Assembly (NCBI GenBank): GCA_004144345.1
Contig: SEEL01000010.1
Location: 41,718-105,717, forward strand
Length of the DNA: 64,000 nucleotides
DNA from: Hyphomicrobiales bacterium
Lineage (GTDB): Bacteria > Pseudomonadota > Alphaproteobacteria > Rhizobiales > Devosiaceae
Direction: 5' to 3'
In this document: positions 1 through 9,297 of the stretch, one piece after another
Layout of the letters: each line of letters begins with the position of its first letter
Numbering within the stretch: the first letter of the stretch is position 1
Program-made: the position numbers and the translations under genes
Notes under the pieces: generated by a model
Told to the model about the DNA's origin: nothing
The model's input: the letters and a program-made list of their open reading frames with translations, nothing else
The model's database searches: none

Positions 1-666
1 GATCTCGCCGTCGCGGATTTCGATGATGCGCTCGGCCTGCTGCGCGACGTTGGCGTCGTGCGTTACGATGATGATCGTGTGGCCCTCGGCGTGCAGTTCC
101 TTGAGGAGCGCCATCAGTTCGGCGCCGCTGCGGGAATCGAGGGCGCCGGTGGGCTCGTCCGCGAGGATCACCTCGCCGCCATTCATCAGGGCGCGAGCGA
201 CGCTGACACGCTGCTGCTGGCCGCCGGAAAGGGCGGCCGGCCGGTTGCGGAGGCGGTCGCCCAGCCCGAGGCGTTGCAGCAGTTGGGTGGCGCGCGCATT
301 GCGCGTCGAGCCATCGATGCCGGCATAGATGGCGGGCACGGCGGCGTTCTCGACGGCGCTGAGATCGCCCAGCAGCTGATAGCGCTGGAAGATGAAACCG
401 AAATGCTCGCGGCGGAGCTCGGCAAGCTCATCGGGGCCAAGCCGGCTGATGTCGCGCCCGGCGAAAAAGTACGTGCCCTCGCTGGCCCGATCGAGGCAGC
501 CGAGGATGTTCATCAGCGTCGACTTGCCCGAGCCCGACTGGCCGATGATCGCGATCATCTCGCCGGGATGGATGTCGAGGTTGACGTCGCGAAGGACCGT
601 GACGGTCTCGGCCCCGGTCACGAAGCGCCGGGTGAGGCCGCGCAGCGAGATCAGCGGCTGCGCCAT
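1..666 (-). CDS. macB: MacB-like ABC transporter ATPase domain (partial, runs off left edge)
   Basis: This is the N-terminal 222 codons of an ATP-binding protein of the LolD/MacB class. It would energise a tripartite efflux or macrolide/peptide export pump in the inner membrane. Reading leftward from the ATG at 666-664 there are no stops. Visible motifs are a Walker A (GQSGSGKST), the Q-loop (FQRYQLL), an ABC signature (LSGGQQQR) and a Walker B followed by DEPTGALD, then the switch histidine in IVTHD. The gene starts one base after the stop of the MacA-like adaptor, so the two are co-transcribed. A fused MacB-type permease domain is expected beyond the window edge but cannot be seen, so a free LolD-like ATPase remains possible. 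Confidence 0.88.
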   Translation of the reverse strand, partial: MAQPLISLRGLTRRFVTGAETVTVLRDVNLDIHPGEMIAIIGQSGSGKSTLMNILGCLDRASEGTYFFAGRDISRLGPDELAELRREHFGFIFQRYQLLGDLSAVENAAVPAIYAGIDGSTRNARATQLLQRLGLGDRLRNRPAALSGGQQQRVSVARALMNGGEVILADEPTGALDSRSGAELMALLKELHAEGHTIIIVTHDANVAQQAERIIEIRDGEI

Positions 667-667
667 A

Positions 668-1891
668 TCAGCCGCCCCCCGGGCGGCCACCCATCATCGG
701 TCCGCCGAGCAGGGCGCCGCCGGCACGCGCATTGCCGCCACGTGCCCCGCCGGTGGCAGCGAGGGCCGCACCGCCGGCGACGACGAGATCGCCATCGTTG
801 AGGCCGCTGACGATCTCGGCCGTGATGTTGTTGTTGAGGCCGACCTGCACCTCGGCCGGGCGCGTCTGGCCGCTCTGCGGGTCGTAGACCGAGACCATGT
901 AATTGCCGCCGCGGCCGGCCTGGCCGAGCACCGAGGCGGGGAGGGTCAGCACGTCATCGACCGATCGGATGGTGATGGTGACCTGCGCCGTCATGGCGAT
1001 GCGCAGCTTGTGGTCCGGGTTCGCGACCGAGAAGATGCCGTTGTAGTAGATGGCATTGTCGCTGCCGAGGCCGGTATCGGCCGTGGCGATGGCGTCGGGC
1101 GCCGGTTCGACCGATTGCAGCACCGCGTCGATGCGGGTGCGGGGATCGCCGAGGATGGTGAAGGTCGCATGCTGGCCGGGTTCGACCTTGGTGATGTCGG
1201 CTTCCGAGATCTGCGCCTTGATCAGCATGGTGTCGAGATCGGCGATCTTGACGAGAGTGGGCGCCGATTGCTGCGCGCTGACGCTCTGGCCTTCGGTGAC
1301 CAGTACGGCGACGACGGTGCCACTGACGGGCGCCATGATGCGCGTGCGCTCCAGGTTGAGCTGGGCGGCATCGACGGCGAGTTCGGACTGGCTGATCTGC
1401 GCCTCGAGCGAGGCAATGGCGGCCTGCGCGGAGGCGAGGCTGGCTTCGGCGGTCAACTGGTCGGCTTCCGACAGCAGGCTCTGCGCCTTGAGCTTGTCGG
1501 CGCGGGCGAGGGCGGCCTGCGCGAGCTTGAGATCGGCCTGCCGGGCGCTCAACTGAGCCTGCATGTTGGCGAGCGAGGCCTGGGCCGACTTCACGGCGTT
1601 CTGCTGATCGACGGAGTCGATCTCGGCGATGAGGTCGCCCCTCTCCACGGTGTCGCCGAGCTTGACCGAGAGGGTCTGGATGCGGCCCGACACTTCGGCG
1701 CCGACGCTGGTTATCGACTGGGCCTGCAGGGCACCCGAGGCGAGAACGGTCTGATCGACGCTGCCGCGGGTAACGGGAATGGTGGTCGGCTCTACGGCGG
1801 CCTGCGACGGCGCCCACAGCGTCCAGCCGGCGGCCACTGCGCCACCGATCGCCACAAGTGCAACGACAATCCAAATTGTGAGCTTCTTCAT
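668..1891 (-). CDS. macA: MacA-like periplasmic adaptor (HlyD/RND family) protein
   Basis: This 407-residue protein is the membrane-fusion subunit of a MacAB-type pump, linking the inner-membrane ABC transporter to an outer-membrane channel. It begins with a single membrane anchor (about residues 5-25). A biotinyl-lipoyl half motif ([24 protein letters not shown]) follows, then a long Ala/Gln-rich coiled-coil hairpin (about 95-190). The second lipoyl half ([19 protein letters not shown]) and the beta-barrel and membrane-proximal domains complete it. The C-terminus is Gly-rich, ending in a run of Gly/Arg/Met, which is a low-complexity oddity. It lies immediately upstream of the MacB-like ATPase. 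Confidence 0.9.
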   Translation of the reverse strand: MKKLTIWIVVALVAIGGAVAAGWTLWAPSQAAVEPTTIPVTRGSVDQTVLASGALQAQSITSVGAEVSGRIQTLSVKLGDTVERGDLIAEIDSVDQQNAVKSAQASLANMQAQLSARQADLKLAQAALARADKLKAQSLLSEADQLTAEASLASAQAAIASLEAQISQSELAVDAAQLNLERTRIMAPVSGTVVAVLVTEGQSVSAQQSAPTLVKIADLDTMLIKAQISEADITKVEPGQHATFTILGDPRTRIDAVLQSVEPAPDAIATADTGLGSDNAIYYNGIFSVANPDHKLRIAMTAQVTITIRSVDDVLTLPASVLGQAGRGGNYMVSVYDPQSGQTRPAEVQVGLNNNITAEIVSGLNDGDLVVAGGAALAATGGARGGNARAGGALLGGPMMGGRPGGG

Positions 1892-2092
1892 TGCCCCGGC
1901 CCGTCCAGTTTTCTACCCGTCCCCAGCGTCCTATATGGGCGCGGCCGGAGGCAAAGTAATCTTATCAATCAGTAATGTAGCTCACGGTTTGGTAATCTGG
2001 CCGGAGGCCGATATCCACCGGGCGAAAGCTCCTGTGCGTAATCGCCACCGGGCGATACGAAGCGGGTGGCGCGATGCTAGCGTTGACACGTT

Positions 2093-2386
2093 GTGGGGTT
2101 ATTGGCGGGCCTGAGCGTGGCGACTACGGCGCTTTACATAGTGATTCAGAGTAGAGGTAAGTGGTGGGTGGACTTCGAAGGTCGCGGCCACGGACCTCAT
2201 GATACGCGTGAGGGAGCGGCGCTCGAGGCCCGCAACCAGGCGCAGTTCATGGCCCATATGAACCGGCCGGCAGAAGTGCTGGTGCCGGACGACGAGGGCA
2301 AGTTCTGGGTAGTCTGGAACAGCCGCGACGCGGCCGCCGGCGTGCCCAAGCCGCTGAGCTCTCCCGGATCGGCCCGCGCCGCCTGA
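2093..2386 (+). CDS. Small DUF2188-like protein
   Basis: A small protein of at most 97 residues. The core (WWVDFEGRGHGPHDTREGAA, then an alpha-helical stretch and a FWVVWNS strand) resembles the short DUF2188 fold, in which a beta-hairpin reads out an amino acid string followed by AxxAR-type helix residues. I cannot assign a function. The start is uncertain. GTG at 2093 gives a hydrophobic N-terminus (LLAGLSVATTALYIVI), while GTG at 2141 would give a soluble protein closer to the family's normal length. Neither has a clear ribosome-binding site. It is a monocistronic gene facing away from macA. Confidence 0.5.
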   Translation: MGLLAGLSVATTALYIVIQSRGKWWVDFEGRGHGPHDTREGAALEARNQAQFMAHMNRPAEVLVPDDEGKFWVVWNSRDAAAGVPKPLSSPGSARAA

Positions 2387-2508
2387 TTTTCCGTTTTCGC
2401 CCCCGCGCGAGACGCACCGACGCCATGGCAATGTGCCGGCGGCGGGCGTAAGGTCACGACGTAGACAGACTATGCACTTCGACGATCATCGATCCGAGGG
2501 GAGTGACT

Positions 2509-2928
2509 ATGTCGAGATACGCCCTAGCCGCCGCGCTGTGCCTTGGCCTGCTGACCGGCACACCGGCAACTGCCCTGAGACTTGACGAAATCACCGCCGA
2601 CGGCGCCTGGGACTGCAAGGACCCCGGCGGCGGCGTAGCGGGCACGCTGGTGCTCGCCGAAAAGACCTACGCCTTCATCAAGACCGATGGCCGTCTCGGC
2701 GGCTATGGGAAGCTGTTCCTGATCCGCGAGAATTTCGACCTGCCGCATTTCGCGATCATTGACGGCTATCTCAAGGACGAGCTGAAGTCGCAGGGCATCG
2801 GCATGCGCGGCCCGCGCGACAATCCGCACGAACTGCGCGGGCAGATCTTCGTGAACCTGATCTTTTCGGCCGACGGCGCCGGCGCGCTCGACTGGGAATG
2901 CGTCCGGCGCGAGGCGCCCGCGGCCTAG
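2509..2928 (+). CDS. Secreted hypothetical protein
   Basis: A 139-residue exported protein of unknown function. An N-terminal signal peptide (MSRYALAAALCLGLLTGTPATA) is evident, with likely cleavage after ALA or TALR around residue 22-25. The mature part contains a CxxPGGG segment (WDCKDPGGGVAG) near the start and a second cysteine near the C-terminus (WECVRR), which could form a disulfide. The ATG at 2509 is chosen because a strong Shine-Dalgarno (GAGGGGAG at 2496-2503) sits five bases upstream; the GTG two codons earlier lacks this spacing. It converges on and overlaps the next minus-strand gene by four bases. Confidence 0.8.
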   Translation: MSRYALAAALCLGLLTGTPATALRLDEITADGAWDCKDPGGGVAGTLVLAEKTYAFIKTDGRLGGYGKLFLIRENFDLPHFAIIDGYLKDELKSQGIGMRGPRDNPHELRGQIFVNLIFSADGAGALDWECVRREAPAA

Positions 2929-3770
2929 CCGCCGAGGCGCGAGACGATGAAGTCGCGTTCGATGGCGAGGCCGGACAATTCGTTCGGCGTTTCGCTGTCG
3001 AAGATGAGCGTGTAGGGGCCGGTGTAGCCGGCCGCTTCCGCGAGGTCGACGCATTTGCCGTAATCGGCCGCGTCGAGATCGCCATCGATGAAGCCGGCTT
3101 TGGCGTGGCAGAGTTCGGCGCGGCCGAAGATCTGCGCGAGGTCGGCATATTTGCCGTCGCCCCGCCAATTGCCGAAATCGCCCAAGAGCCCGAGCTCGCC
3201 GCCCAGCGCGTCGAGCACATAGTTCACTTCCTGCGGCGAGGGCAGGAGATCGAACCAGTTCTCGGTGGTGAGGCGCACGGTGGAGCCGGCATTGTGGTCG
3301 AGGAGGCGGCGGAGCGCGGCGACTGAGCGGTCGAGCGTTTCGCGGCTCGGCTTCTGCTTGCCGGCGATGATGCGGGCATGCTGGGCGCCGAGGGCATTGG
3401 CGATGTCGATCCAGCTGGCGATCCAGGCTTCGTCGCGCGCGCCATATTCGGGGTGGGTGATGTCGCCGGCGTCGATCAGGAGGGTCTGCAGCGTGACATT
3501 GCAGGTGTCGAGCTGGTCGCGCAGTTCGCCCAGATAGACCGGGTCGCGGCTGGGCAGGTGGAACGACACCAGCTCCATGCGGCCATAGCCGTGATTGTTG
3601 AGAACGGAGGGGATGTCGAGCAGCGATTCCACGCCTTCGCCGTAGGTTTCCTGCACTTCGCTGATGGCGGTGGTGCTCAGATCATGCGGGTAGGTGGTGC
3701 CGAGGAGGCGATGCAGCGACCACGTCGAAACCGCGATCCGCTCCTGTGTGGGGGTCGGCATCTCAAGCAC
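2925..3770 (-). CDS. Sugar phosphate isomerase/epimerase family TIM-barrel protein
   Basis: A 281-residue xylose-isomerase-like (AP endonuclease 2 superfamily) TIM barrel. The N-terminal strand reads ISTWSLHR-like (AVSTWSLHR), and acidic metal-ligand positions are visible in LTTENWFD, LLGDFGNWRGDG and LIFDSET. These proteins isomerise or epimerise sugars or polyols, or act in inositol catabolism; the substrate cannot be read from sequence. The C-terminus ends IERDFIVSRLGG as in family members. The gene stands alone, converging with the secreted hypothetical gene and lying downstream of tRNA-Glu. Confidence 0.8.
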   Translation of the reverse strand: MLEMPTPTQERIAVSTWSLHRLLGTTYPHDLSTTAISEVQETYGEGVESLLDIPSVLNNHGYGRMELVSFHLPSRDPVYLGELRDQLDTCNVTLQTLLIDAGDITHPEYGARDEAWIASWIDIANALGAQHARIIAGKQKPSRETLDRSVAALRRLLDHNAGSTVRLTTENWFDLLPSPQEVNYVLDALGGELGLLGDFGNWRGDGKYADLAQIFGRAELCHAKAGFIDGDLDAADYGKCVDLAEAAGYTGPYTLIFDSETPNELSGLAIERDFIVSRLGG

Positions 3771-3793
3771 CTCGCATCAATTTGGGGGGACTC

Positions 3794-3868
3794 TGGCACG
3801 CCCAAGGGGAATCGAACCCCTGTTCCCGCCGTGAGAGGGCGGTGTCCTGACCGCTAGACGATGGGCGC
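3794..3868 (-). tRNA. tRNA-Glu (anticodon CUC)
   Basis: A 75-nt cloverleaf on the minus strand including an encoded CCA (3794-3796). The seven-base acceptor stem ends with a G-U pair at 1-72. The anticodon stem CCGCC/GGCGG encloses the loop CUCUCAC, giving anticodon CUC, which reads GAG. The T-arm contains GGTTCGATTCC. A second Glu tRNA with anticodon UUC occurs at 50757-50831. Confidence 0.95.
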
Positions 3869-3921
3869 GCGGAGACGGGGCTCAGTACCTTGGATCGGTC
3901 CGCGCCGTCAACGGGGTCGGC

Positions 3922-4929
3922 TCAACTCCCGTATTTCTCCACCCAGGCGGGCACCGGATCGTTCGGCGCCGGGCGGGCGGCATAGATGCCGCGGGCAATG
4001 GCGCGGGCGAGGCAGACCGCCACGGCGTGGCCGAGATGGATGATGTCGACGATCGGGTCCGCAACCGGCCTCGTCCCGGTCGAGACGGCAAAGACGATGT
4101 CGCCATCGACCAGCGCATGGGCGGGGTTCACGGCCCGGGCGATGCCGTCCTGCGCGGCGACGGCGAGGCGCTTGAGCTGCGCTTTGGTCAGATCGGCGTC
4201 GGTGGCGACGATGGCGATGGTGGTGTTGGCGATAGGGTTGTTGGCGTAGTCGCGCTTGGTGAGGCTCGATTCGAGGAACGGGATCGGGTGCGGCCAGGTC
4301 CCCAGCCCGCCGAACTCGGCATCCATCTCATAGGGCGCGGCCCAGAAATTGGCGCGCTCGCCCGCAGTGACCGTGCCGGTGCCATTGGCGCCGACGAGGG
4401 TGCCGACGGTGTGGCCGGTGCGCAGCACCATCGACGCCGAGCCGAGGCCACCCTTGAGATTGGCCGTGAGCGCGCCGGTGCCGGCGCCTGCGGTGCCGAT
4501 CTCGAACGACGTTCTGGCGTTGTCGAGGGCGCGGCGGCCGAGCGCGCGATAGGGGTTGTTGGCCCAGCCCTTGTCGCCGCCATTGATGAGATCGAAGAGG
4601 ATGGCGGAGGGCACGATGGGCACCGTGACATCGGCGACCGGGAAGCCGCGGCCCATGGCGCGCAGGCCATCGCTGACGCCGGAGGCGGCGTCGAGGCCGA
4701 AGGCGGAGCCGCCCGAGAGGACGATCGCGTCAATGTCCTCGACCAGCTTGTCGGGCGCCAGCAATTCGGTTTCGCGCGTGCCGGGCGAGCCGCCCATCAC
4801 ATCGAACGACGCGCGGAACGGCCGGTCGCCGACGAGCACGGTGCTGCCGGTCTTGATGTGATGGTCCTCGGCATTGCCGACGCGGAGGCCGGCAACATCG
4901 GTGATCAGGTTCAGTGGTCCGGTCTTCAT
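3922..4929 (-). CDS. P1 family peptidase (DmpA/NylC-type N-terminal nucleophile hydrolase)
   Basis: A 335-residue member of the P1 (DmpA/NylC) Ntn-hydrolase family, whose members are aminopeptidases or amidases matured by self-cleavage. Family hallmarks include the start TGPLNLITDVAGLRVGNA, the LSGGSAFGLDAASGV motif, GxGTGALTANLKGG (about 149-161) and PIANTTIAIVATDADLTK. In NylC-type enzymes the chain is cut before a Thr, and here the Asn235-Thr236 junction in ANTT is the probable site. The ATG at 4929 overlaps the stop of the TPR gene as ATGA, so the two are translationally coupled. A longer reading from 5034 would only add an Arg-rich, non-homologous stretch. Confidence 0.88.
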   Translation of the reverse strand: MKTGPLNLITDVAGLRVGNAEDHHIKTGSTVLVGDRPFRASFDVMGGSPGTRETELLAPDKLVEDIDAIVLSGGSAFGLDAASGVSDGLRAMGRGFPVADVTVPIVPSAILFDLINGGDKGWANNPYRALGRRALDNARTSFEIGTAGAGTGALTANLKGGLGSASMVLRTGHTVGTLVGANGTGTVTAGERANFWAAPYEMDAEFGGLGTWPHPIPFLESSLTKRDYANNPIANTTIAIVATDADLTKAQLKRLAVAAQDGIARAVNPAHALVDGDIVFAVSTGTRPVADPIVDIIHLGHAVAVCLARAIARGIYAARPAPNDPVPAWVEKYGS

Positions 4930-6245
4930 GCGGCGGCTAGTCCATTGCGTACGAGGGCGAGATCGCGATGGAGCGGCACGCCGTCGGGATCCCAGATGCG
5001 GCGCATTTCGAGCATCTGCTCGGCGACGCGCCAATTGCCAAGCTTCAGATGCGCATCGAGCAGGATCTGGCCGAACAGATCGCGCTGTGCGTGGCTGCCG
5101 CCGATCTCGGTCATGCGCGGATTGGCGATGCCGAGATAGCGCGCCGCGTCGGCCCAGTTGCGCCGCGCATGGGCGAGCACGCCGCGCGCCGCGGGCAGGG
5201 CGACGTCGCGCCAGACGATGCGGTCATAGGCTTCTGAGGTGGCGGCCTTGTCCTCGATGGCCGCCATCAGCTGGTCGGCCTCGGCGAAATCGGCGCGGGC
5301 GAGGCCGTAGAGATATTGCAGCGTGAGGAAGGGGAGGATGGTGTCTTGCGCCCGCGGCTTGAGATAGGTCGCGAGCTGCTGCCAGCGCTCGCCGACATCG
5401 AGGCCGGCGATCTCCATGCGGGCAAGCAGCGACACGGCGCCCACCTGGTCCTGCGAATAGGTCGGCTCGATCCCCCAGACGTGATTGTCATAGGCATCGA
5501 AGACGGCGGCATTGTCGCCGGCACTGATGTGGAACAGCGCTTTATGCCACCAATTGTGGGTGTACATGAACGAGTTGAGATCGGTCCAGGTCTGCTGCGC
5601 CTCGCCGAGGAAGGCGATGCCTTCGCGGACGCGGCCGGTGCCGAGCATGACATGCGCCAGCGCATGCTGGGCCCACGGCTCCTTGTGCTTGAGCTCGAGC
5701 GCGCGGCGGGCAGAGCGCTCGGCCTGCCCGAGGTCGTGCATCTGCTCATAGCCAAAGGCGAGCATGCCATGGAGGTGCGGATTGTCGGGGTTGGCGGCTT
5801 CGACCGATTTGGCGATGGCCAGCATCGAGGCGGCGTCGCCGCGGTTGAAGCTGAAATATTGGTGGAGCTTTGCCGAGGCGAGGTCGCGCGGGAACTGCCT
5901 CGCGATCTCGGCGCCGAGCGCCTGCACGGCGGGGATGTCGCCTGATATCCAGCGCTCGAGCTGGCGCAGCAGCAGTTTTTCGCGCGCATTGGCGGTTGTG
6001 GCGATCTTTTCCGCGCGGGCGAGATAGAGGCGGGCGCGGTCTTCGGCGCCGGCGGCTTCGAGGAACATCCAGGTGAAGCCGGCATAGATGTTGGCGAGCG
6101 CGGCTTCCGGGTCGGCATCGGCCGCGGCGAGGATGTGGCCAGCCTTGTTCTCATAGCCGAGGAAGCCGGTGACGAAGTCGTCGACGCCTTGGAGCGTCGA
6201 TCCGTTCGTGCCGCTCACTTCATTTCCGAGGGCGTCCTGTGCCAT
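4926..6245 (-). CDS. Tetratricopeptide repeat protein, TTC38/StaR-like family
   Basis: A roughly 439-residue all-helical TPR protein. It has the TTC38-type features: the early GYENKAGHILAAADADPE segment, the central ALELKHKEPWAQHALAHVM helix pair and the FMYTHNWWHKALFHIS motif that typifies this family. Function is generally unknown; such proteins are thought to be scaffolds. The ATG at 6245 (MAQDALGNEV) is preferred because the longer frame adds a Cys-rich tail with no homology. Its start lies 43 bases from the divergent hydrolase gene, and its stop overlaps the P1 peptidase start, suggesting a joint role. Confidence 0.82.
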   Translation of the reverse strand: MAQDALGNEVSGTNGSTLQGVDDFVTGFLGYENKAGHILAAADADPEAALANIYAGFTWMFLEAAGAEDRARLYLARAEKIATTANAREKLLLRQLERWISGDIPAVQALGAEIARQFPRDLASAKLHQYFSFNRGDAASMLAIAKSVEAANPDNPHLHGMLAFGYEQMHDLGQAERSARRALELKHKEPWAQHALAHVMLGTGRVREGIAFLGEAQQTWTDLNSFMYTHNWWHKALFHISAGDNAAVFDAYDNHVWGIEPTYSQDQVGAVSLLARMEIAGLDVGERWQQLATYLKPRAQDTILPFLTLQYLYGLARADFAEADQLMAAIEDKAATSEAYDRIVWRDVALPAARGVLAHARRNWADAARYLGIANPRMTEIGGSHAQRDLFGQILLDAHLKLGNWRVAEQMLEMRRIWDPDGVPLHRDLALVRNGLAAA

Positions 6246-6288
6246 GACAGAAAGATAGCCACAGCAATCGCTTACGGGAAGGCCCAGC

Positions 6289-7065
6289 ATGCCGCAGTTC
6301 GACCACCAGAGGGCAAGCATTCACTACGAGATCGCTGGGGCGGGCAAACCGCTGCTGCTGATCGCGGGAACGGCGAGCGACAGCGCCAGCTGGGGACCGC
6401 TCCTGCCGCTGCTGGCGGGCCGGCAGCTGATCCTGATCGACAATCGCGGCTCGGGTCGCACCAGGGTCGAGGGGCCGCTCGATCATGTCGAGATGGCCGA
6501 TGATTGCGCGGCGCTGATCCGGCATCTGGGGCTCGGGCCGGTCGACGTGGTCGGCCATTCGCTGGGCGGCTATCTCGGGCTGCTGCTGGCGGCGCGGGCG
6601 CCGGCGCTGGTGCGGAGGCTGGTGACCCTGACGGCGGGCGGCATGGATGCCAAGAGCCGCGTGCTGTTCGAGGATATGGCGCGGCTCTATTTCACCATGG
6701 TGCCGCAGGATTGGTTCCGGCTGTTCTACCAGTGGCTGTTCTCGGCGCCGTTCTTTGCCAATGAAGCGGTGATCGGGGCGGCGGCCGAGGGCTCGACTAA
6801 TTATCCCCACCGGCAGAGCCCCGGCGATTTCGCGCGGCAGATCGCGGCGGCGGCGCGCCCCACCGATGTCGATCTGTCGAAGGTGGCGTGCCCGGTGCTG
6901 GCCGTGGCGGCGGAGCTCGATCTGCTGACGCCGATGCCCTTCGTTCAGGCGCTGCACCAGAAGGTGGCGCAGGCCGAATACGCCACCGTCGCCGGCGCGG
7001 CGCATTCGATCCATTGGGAAAAGCCGGCGGAAACCGCCGGCCTCATCAATGGCTTTCTCGGCTAG
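6289..7065 (+). CDS. Alpha/beta-fold hydrolase
   Basis: A 258-residue alpha/beta hydrolase. The nucleophile elbow is GHSLGG with Ser91. The likely acid is Asp211 (AAELDLLTP) and the likely histidine is His239 (AGAAHSIHWEKP). The oxyanion-region LLIAGTASD replaces the usual HGxP. Family members hydrolyse esters, lactones or C-C bonds; the substrate is unknown. There is no signal peptide, so it is cytoplasmic. It is divergent from the TPR gene and converges with the SDR gene, overlapping it by four bases. Confidence 0.85.
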   Translation: MPQFDHQRASIHYEIAGAGKPLLLIAGTASDSASWGPLLPLLAGRQLILIDNRGSGRTRVEGPLDHVEMADDCAALIRHLGLGPVDVVGHSLGGYLGLLLAARAPALVRRLVTLTAGGMDAKSRVLFEDMARLYFTMVPQDWFRLFYQWLFSAPFFANEAVIGAAAEGSTNYPHRQSPGDFARQIAAAARPTDVDLSKVACPVLAVAAELDLLTPMPFVQALHQKVAQAEYATVAGAAHSIHWEKPAETAGLINGFLG

Positions 7066-7805
7066 ATCACGCGGCCGCCATCGACCTCGAGGGCGACGCC
7101 CGTGATCATGCTGGCTTCGTCCGAGCAGAGGAAGCAAGCGGCATTGCCCATGTCCTCGGGCGTCGAGAAGCGGCCGATCGGGATGGTCGAAAGGAATTTC
7201 GCGCGCATCTCGGGCGTGTCCTCGCCCATGAAGGTCTTGAGCAGTGGCGTCTCGCCGGCCACCGGATTGATGGCGTTGACGCGAACGCCGAGCGGCGCGA
7301 GCTCGACCGCCATCGATTTGGTAGCAGTGACCATCCAGCCCTTACTGGCATTGTACCAGCTGAGGCGCGGACGCGGGCTCACCGCCGCGGTCGAGGCGAC
7401 GTTGAGGATGACGCCGGTCTTGCGCGCCTTGAAGTGCGGCACCAGATGGCGCGCGGTCAGATAGACCGACTTCATGTTGACGTTGAACACCCGGTCGAAA
7501 TCGGCTTCCGAGATTTCATCGAGCGCTGCGGGCTGGTGCGAGACGCCGGCATTGTTGACGAGGATATCGACCTTGCCGAAGGCCATCAGCGCCACAGCCG
7601 CCAGCTGATTGACGCTTGCATCCTTGCTGACATCGACATGGCCGGCCTTCTGGCCGAGCTCGCGCGCCAGCGCCTCGGCGCCGTCGACATTGATGTCGGC
7701 GATCAGGACCTGCGCGCCTTCGGCGGCGAATTTGCGGACGATGCCGGCGCCGAAACCCGAGGCGCCGCCGGTGACGATTGCCGTCTTGCCACTCAGCCGT
7801 GCCAT
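7062..7805 (-). CDS. Short-chain dehydrogenase/reductase (SDR)
   Basis: A 247-residue classical SDR oxidoreductase. The Rossmann motif TGGASGFGAG is near the N-terminus and NNAG is at the centre of strand 4. The catalytic Ser lies in NVASTAAV, followed by YNASK with the Tyr-x-x-x-Lys pair. The LIADIN acidic residue after strand 2 favours NAD over NADP. The C-terminus ends in the usual ALEVDGGRVI. The ATG at 7805 lies inside the end of the aldehyde dehydrogenase gene (13-base overlap), so the two form a coupled alcohol/aldehyde oxidation module. The substrate is unknown. Confidence 0.88.
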   Translation of the reverse strand: MARLSGKTAIVTGGASGFGAGIVRKFAAEGAQVLIADINVDGAEALARELGQKAGHVDVSKDASVNQLAAVALMAFGKVDILVNNAGVSHQPAALDEISEADFDRVFNVNMKSVYLTARHLVPHFKARKTGVILNVASTAAVSPRPRLSWYNASKGWMVTATKSMAVELAPLGVRVNAINPVAGETPLLKTFMGEDTPEMRAKFLSTIPIGRFSTPEDMGNAACFLCSDEASMITGVALEVDGGRVI

Positions 7806-9265
7806 GCCGCTACCGTCTTCAAAGTCGAGAACCCGTACAACGCTTCCATACCCTTTTCGCGGCCGAAGCCGGACTTGCCGGTGCCGCCGAACGGCAGCTC
7901 GACGCCGCCAGCGGCGCCGTAATTGTTGATGAACACCTGGCCCGAACGGATTGCCTTGGCGAGCCGCATCTGCCGCCCGCCATCCGCCGTCCATACACCT
8001 GCGACGAGACCGAATTCGGTACCATTGGCGATGGCCACCGCCTCCGCATCGTCGTCGAACGGAATGACCACCTGCACGGGGCCAAAGATCTCGTCCTGCG
8101 CCAGCTTGTGGTCGGCCGTGACCTTGGCGATCAGCGCCGGGGCGAGGTAGTGGCCGCCATCGGGGGCGTCGGCATCGACCTTTCCGCGCGCGGCGATCTC
8201 GGCAGTGCCGACATGGCCGAGGAAGCCCTCGACGATCTCGCGCTGGCGGGCGGACACCAGCGGGCCGACATCGCGGTCCGCAATGGCGGGGCCGACAGTC
8301 AACGCGCCATAGCGCGCGGCCATGCGGCCGAGCAGTTCGTCATGGATCGAGCGATGAACGAGAATGCGCGAGCTGGCCGAGCAGGTCTGGCCGGCATTCT
8401 GGATGCCGGCATTGACGAGGAAGGGCAGCGCCCGGTCGAGATCGGCATCGGCGAACACCAGCTGCGGCGACTTACCGCCGAGCTCGAGCGTCACCGGAAC
8501 GATGTTCTGGGCGGCGGCGCGCTGGATGATCTGGCCCACCGGCACCGAGCCGGTGAAGGAGATGTGGTGGATACCCGGATGGGAGGTGAGCGCGGCGCCG
8601 GCTTCTTCGCCCAGCCCCGGCACGACGTTCAGCGCACCGGCGGGCAGGCCCGCTTCCTCGGCGATCCTGGCGAAGGCGATGGCAGTGAGGCAGGCCTCCT
8701 CGGCCGGCTTCAGCACCGCGGCATTGCCCATGGTCAGCGCGGCGCCCACCGAGCGCCCGAGGATCTGCATGGGGTAGTTCCAGGGGATGATGTGGCCGGT
8801 CACGCCATGCGGTTCGCGCAGCGTGTAGACCGTGTAGCCGTCGAGGAAGGGGATGGTCTGGCCCATCAGCTTGTCGGCGGCGCCGCCATAGAATTCCATG
8901 TAGCGGGCGAGCGCGATGGCGTCGGCCTTGGCCTGCTTGAGCGGCTTGCCGACATCGAGCGCTTCTAGCCGCGCCAGTTCGTCGGCGCGCTCCAGTACCA
9001 GCCGGCCGATGCGGCTGAGGACGCGGCCGCGATCCGCCGCAGTCATCTTGCCCCATTCGCCCTTGAGGGCGGCTTCGGCAGCAGCGACCGCGGCATCGAT
9101 ATCGGCTTTCCCGCCGCGCGGAATTTTCCCGATCACCGTGCCGTCCGACGGGTTCTCGATATCGAGATAATCGCCGCTCGCCGGCGCGACCCAGCGGCCG
9201 CCGATGAAGCATTTGGTGGAGTCGAAGAAGGAGGCTGTGAGATGTGCGTTCATGGCTTCGGGCAT
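7793..9265 (-). CDS. NAD(P)-dependent aldehyde dehydrogenase
   Basis: A full-length 490-residue ALDH superfamily enzyme oxidising an aldehyde to its acid. The coenzyme-binding region has IPWNYPM and FTGSVPVG, the general base Glu is in VTLELGGKSP and the catalytic Cys is in NAGQTCSASSR. The C-terminal PFGGTGKSGFGREKG is typical of betaine or gamma-aminobutyraldehyde-type enzymes, but the substrate cannot be fixed from motifs. Two starts are possible, 9265 or 9253 (MNAHLTASF); neither has a strong ribosome-binding site. It is the first gene of the two-gene unit with the SDR. Confidence 0.92.
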   Translation of the reverse strand: MPEAMNAHLTASFFDSTKCFIGGRWVAPASGDYLDIENPSDGTVIGKIPRGGKADIDAAVAAAEAALKGEWGKMTAADRGRVLSRIGRLVLERADELARLEALDVGKPLKQAKADAIALARYMEFYGGAADKLMGQTIPFLDGYTVYTLREPHGVTGHIIPWNYPMQILGRSVGAALTMGNAAVLKPAEEACLTAIAFARIAEEAGLPAGALNVVPGLGEEAGAALTSHPGIHHISFTGSVPVGQIIQRAAAQNIVPVTLELGGKSPQLVFADADLDRALPFLVNAGIQNAGQTCSASSRILVHRSIHDELLGRMAARYGALTVGPAIADRDVGPLVSARQREIVEGFLGHVGTAEIAARGKVDADAPDGGHYLAPALIAKVTADHKLAQDEIFGPVQVVIPFDDDAEAVAIANGTEFGLVAGVWTADGGRQMRLAKAIRSGQVFINNYGAAGGVELPFGGTGKSGFGREKGMEALYGFSTLKTVAAWHG

Positions 9266-9297
9266 AGACCCGCGCGCCGCGCCGCCGCAAGGGGCAG

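Noticed and set aside
2015..2055. Direct repeat CCACCGGGCGA (2015-2025 and 2045-2055) upstream of the DUF2188-like gene
   Set aside because: Only 11 bp long, common sequence composition in this genome, and not placed at a recognisable promoter.
3794..3868. tRNA-Glu as an integration site for a genomic island
   Set aside because: The genes on both sides are ordinary chromosomal genes and no integrase or repeat of the tRNA 3' end is seen.
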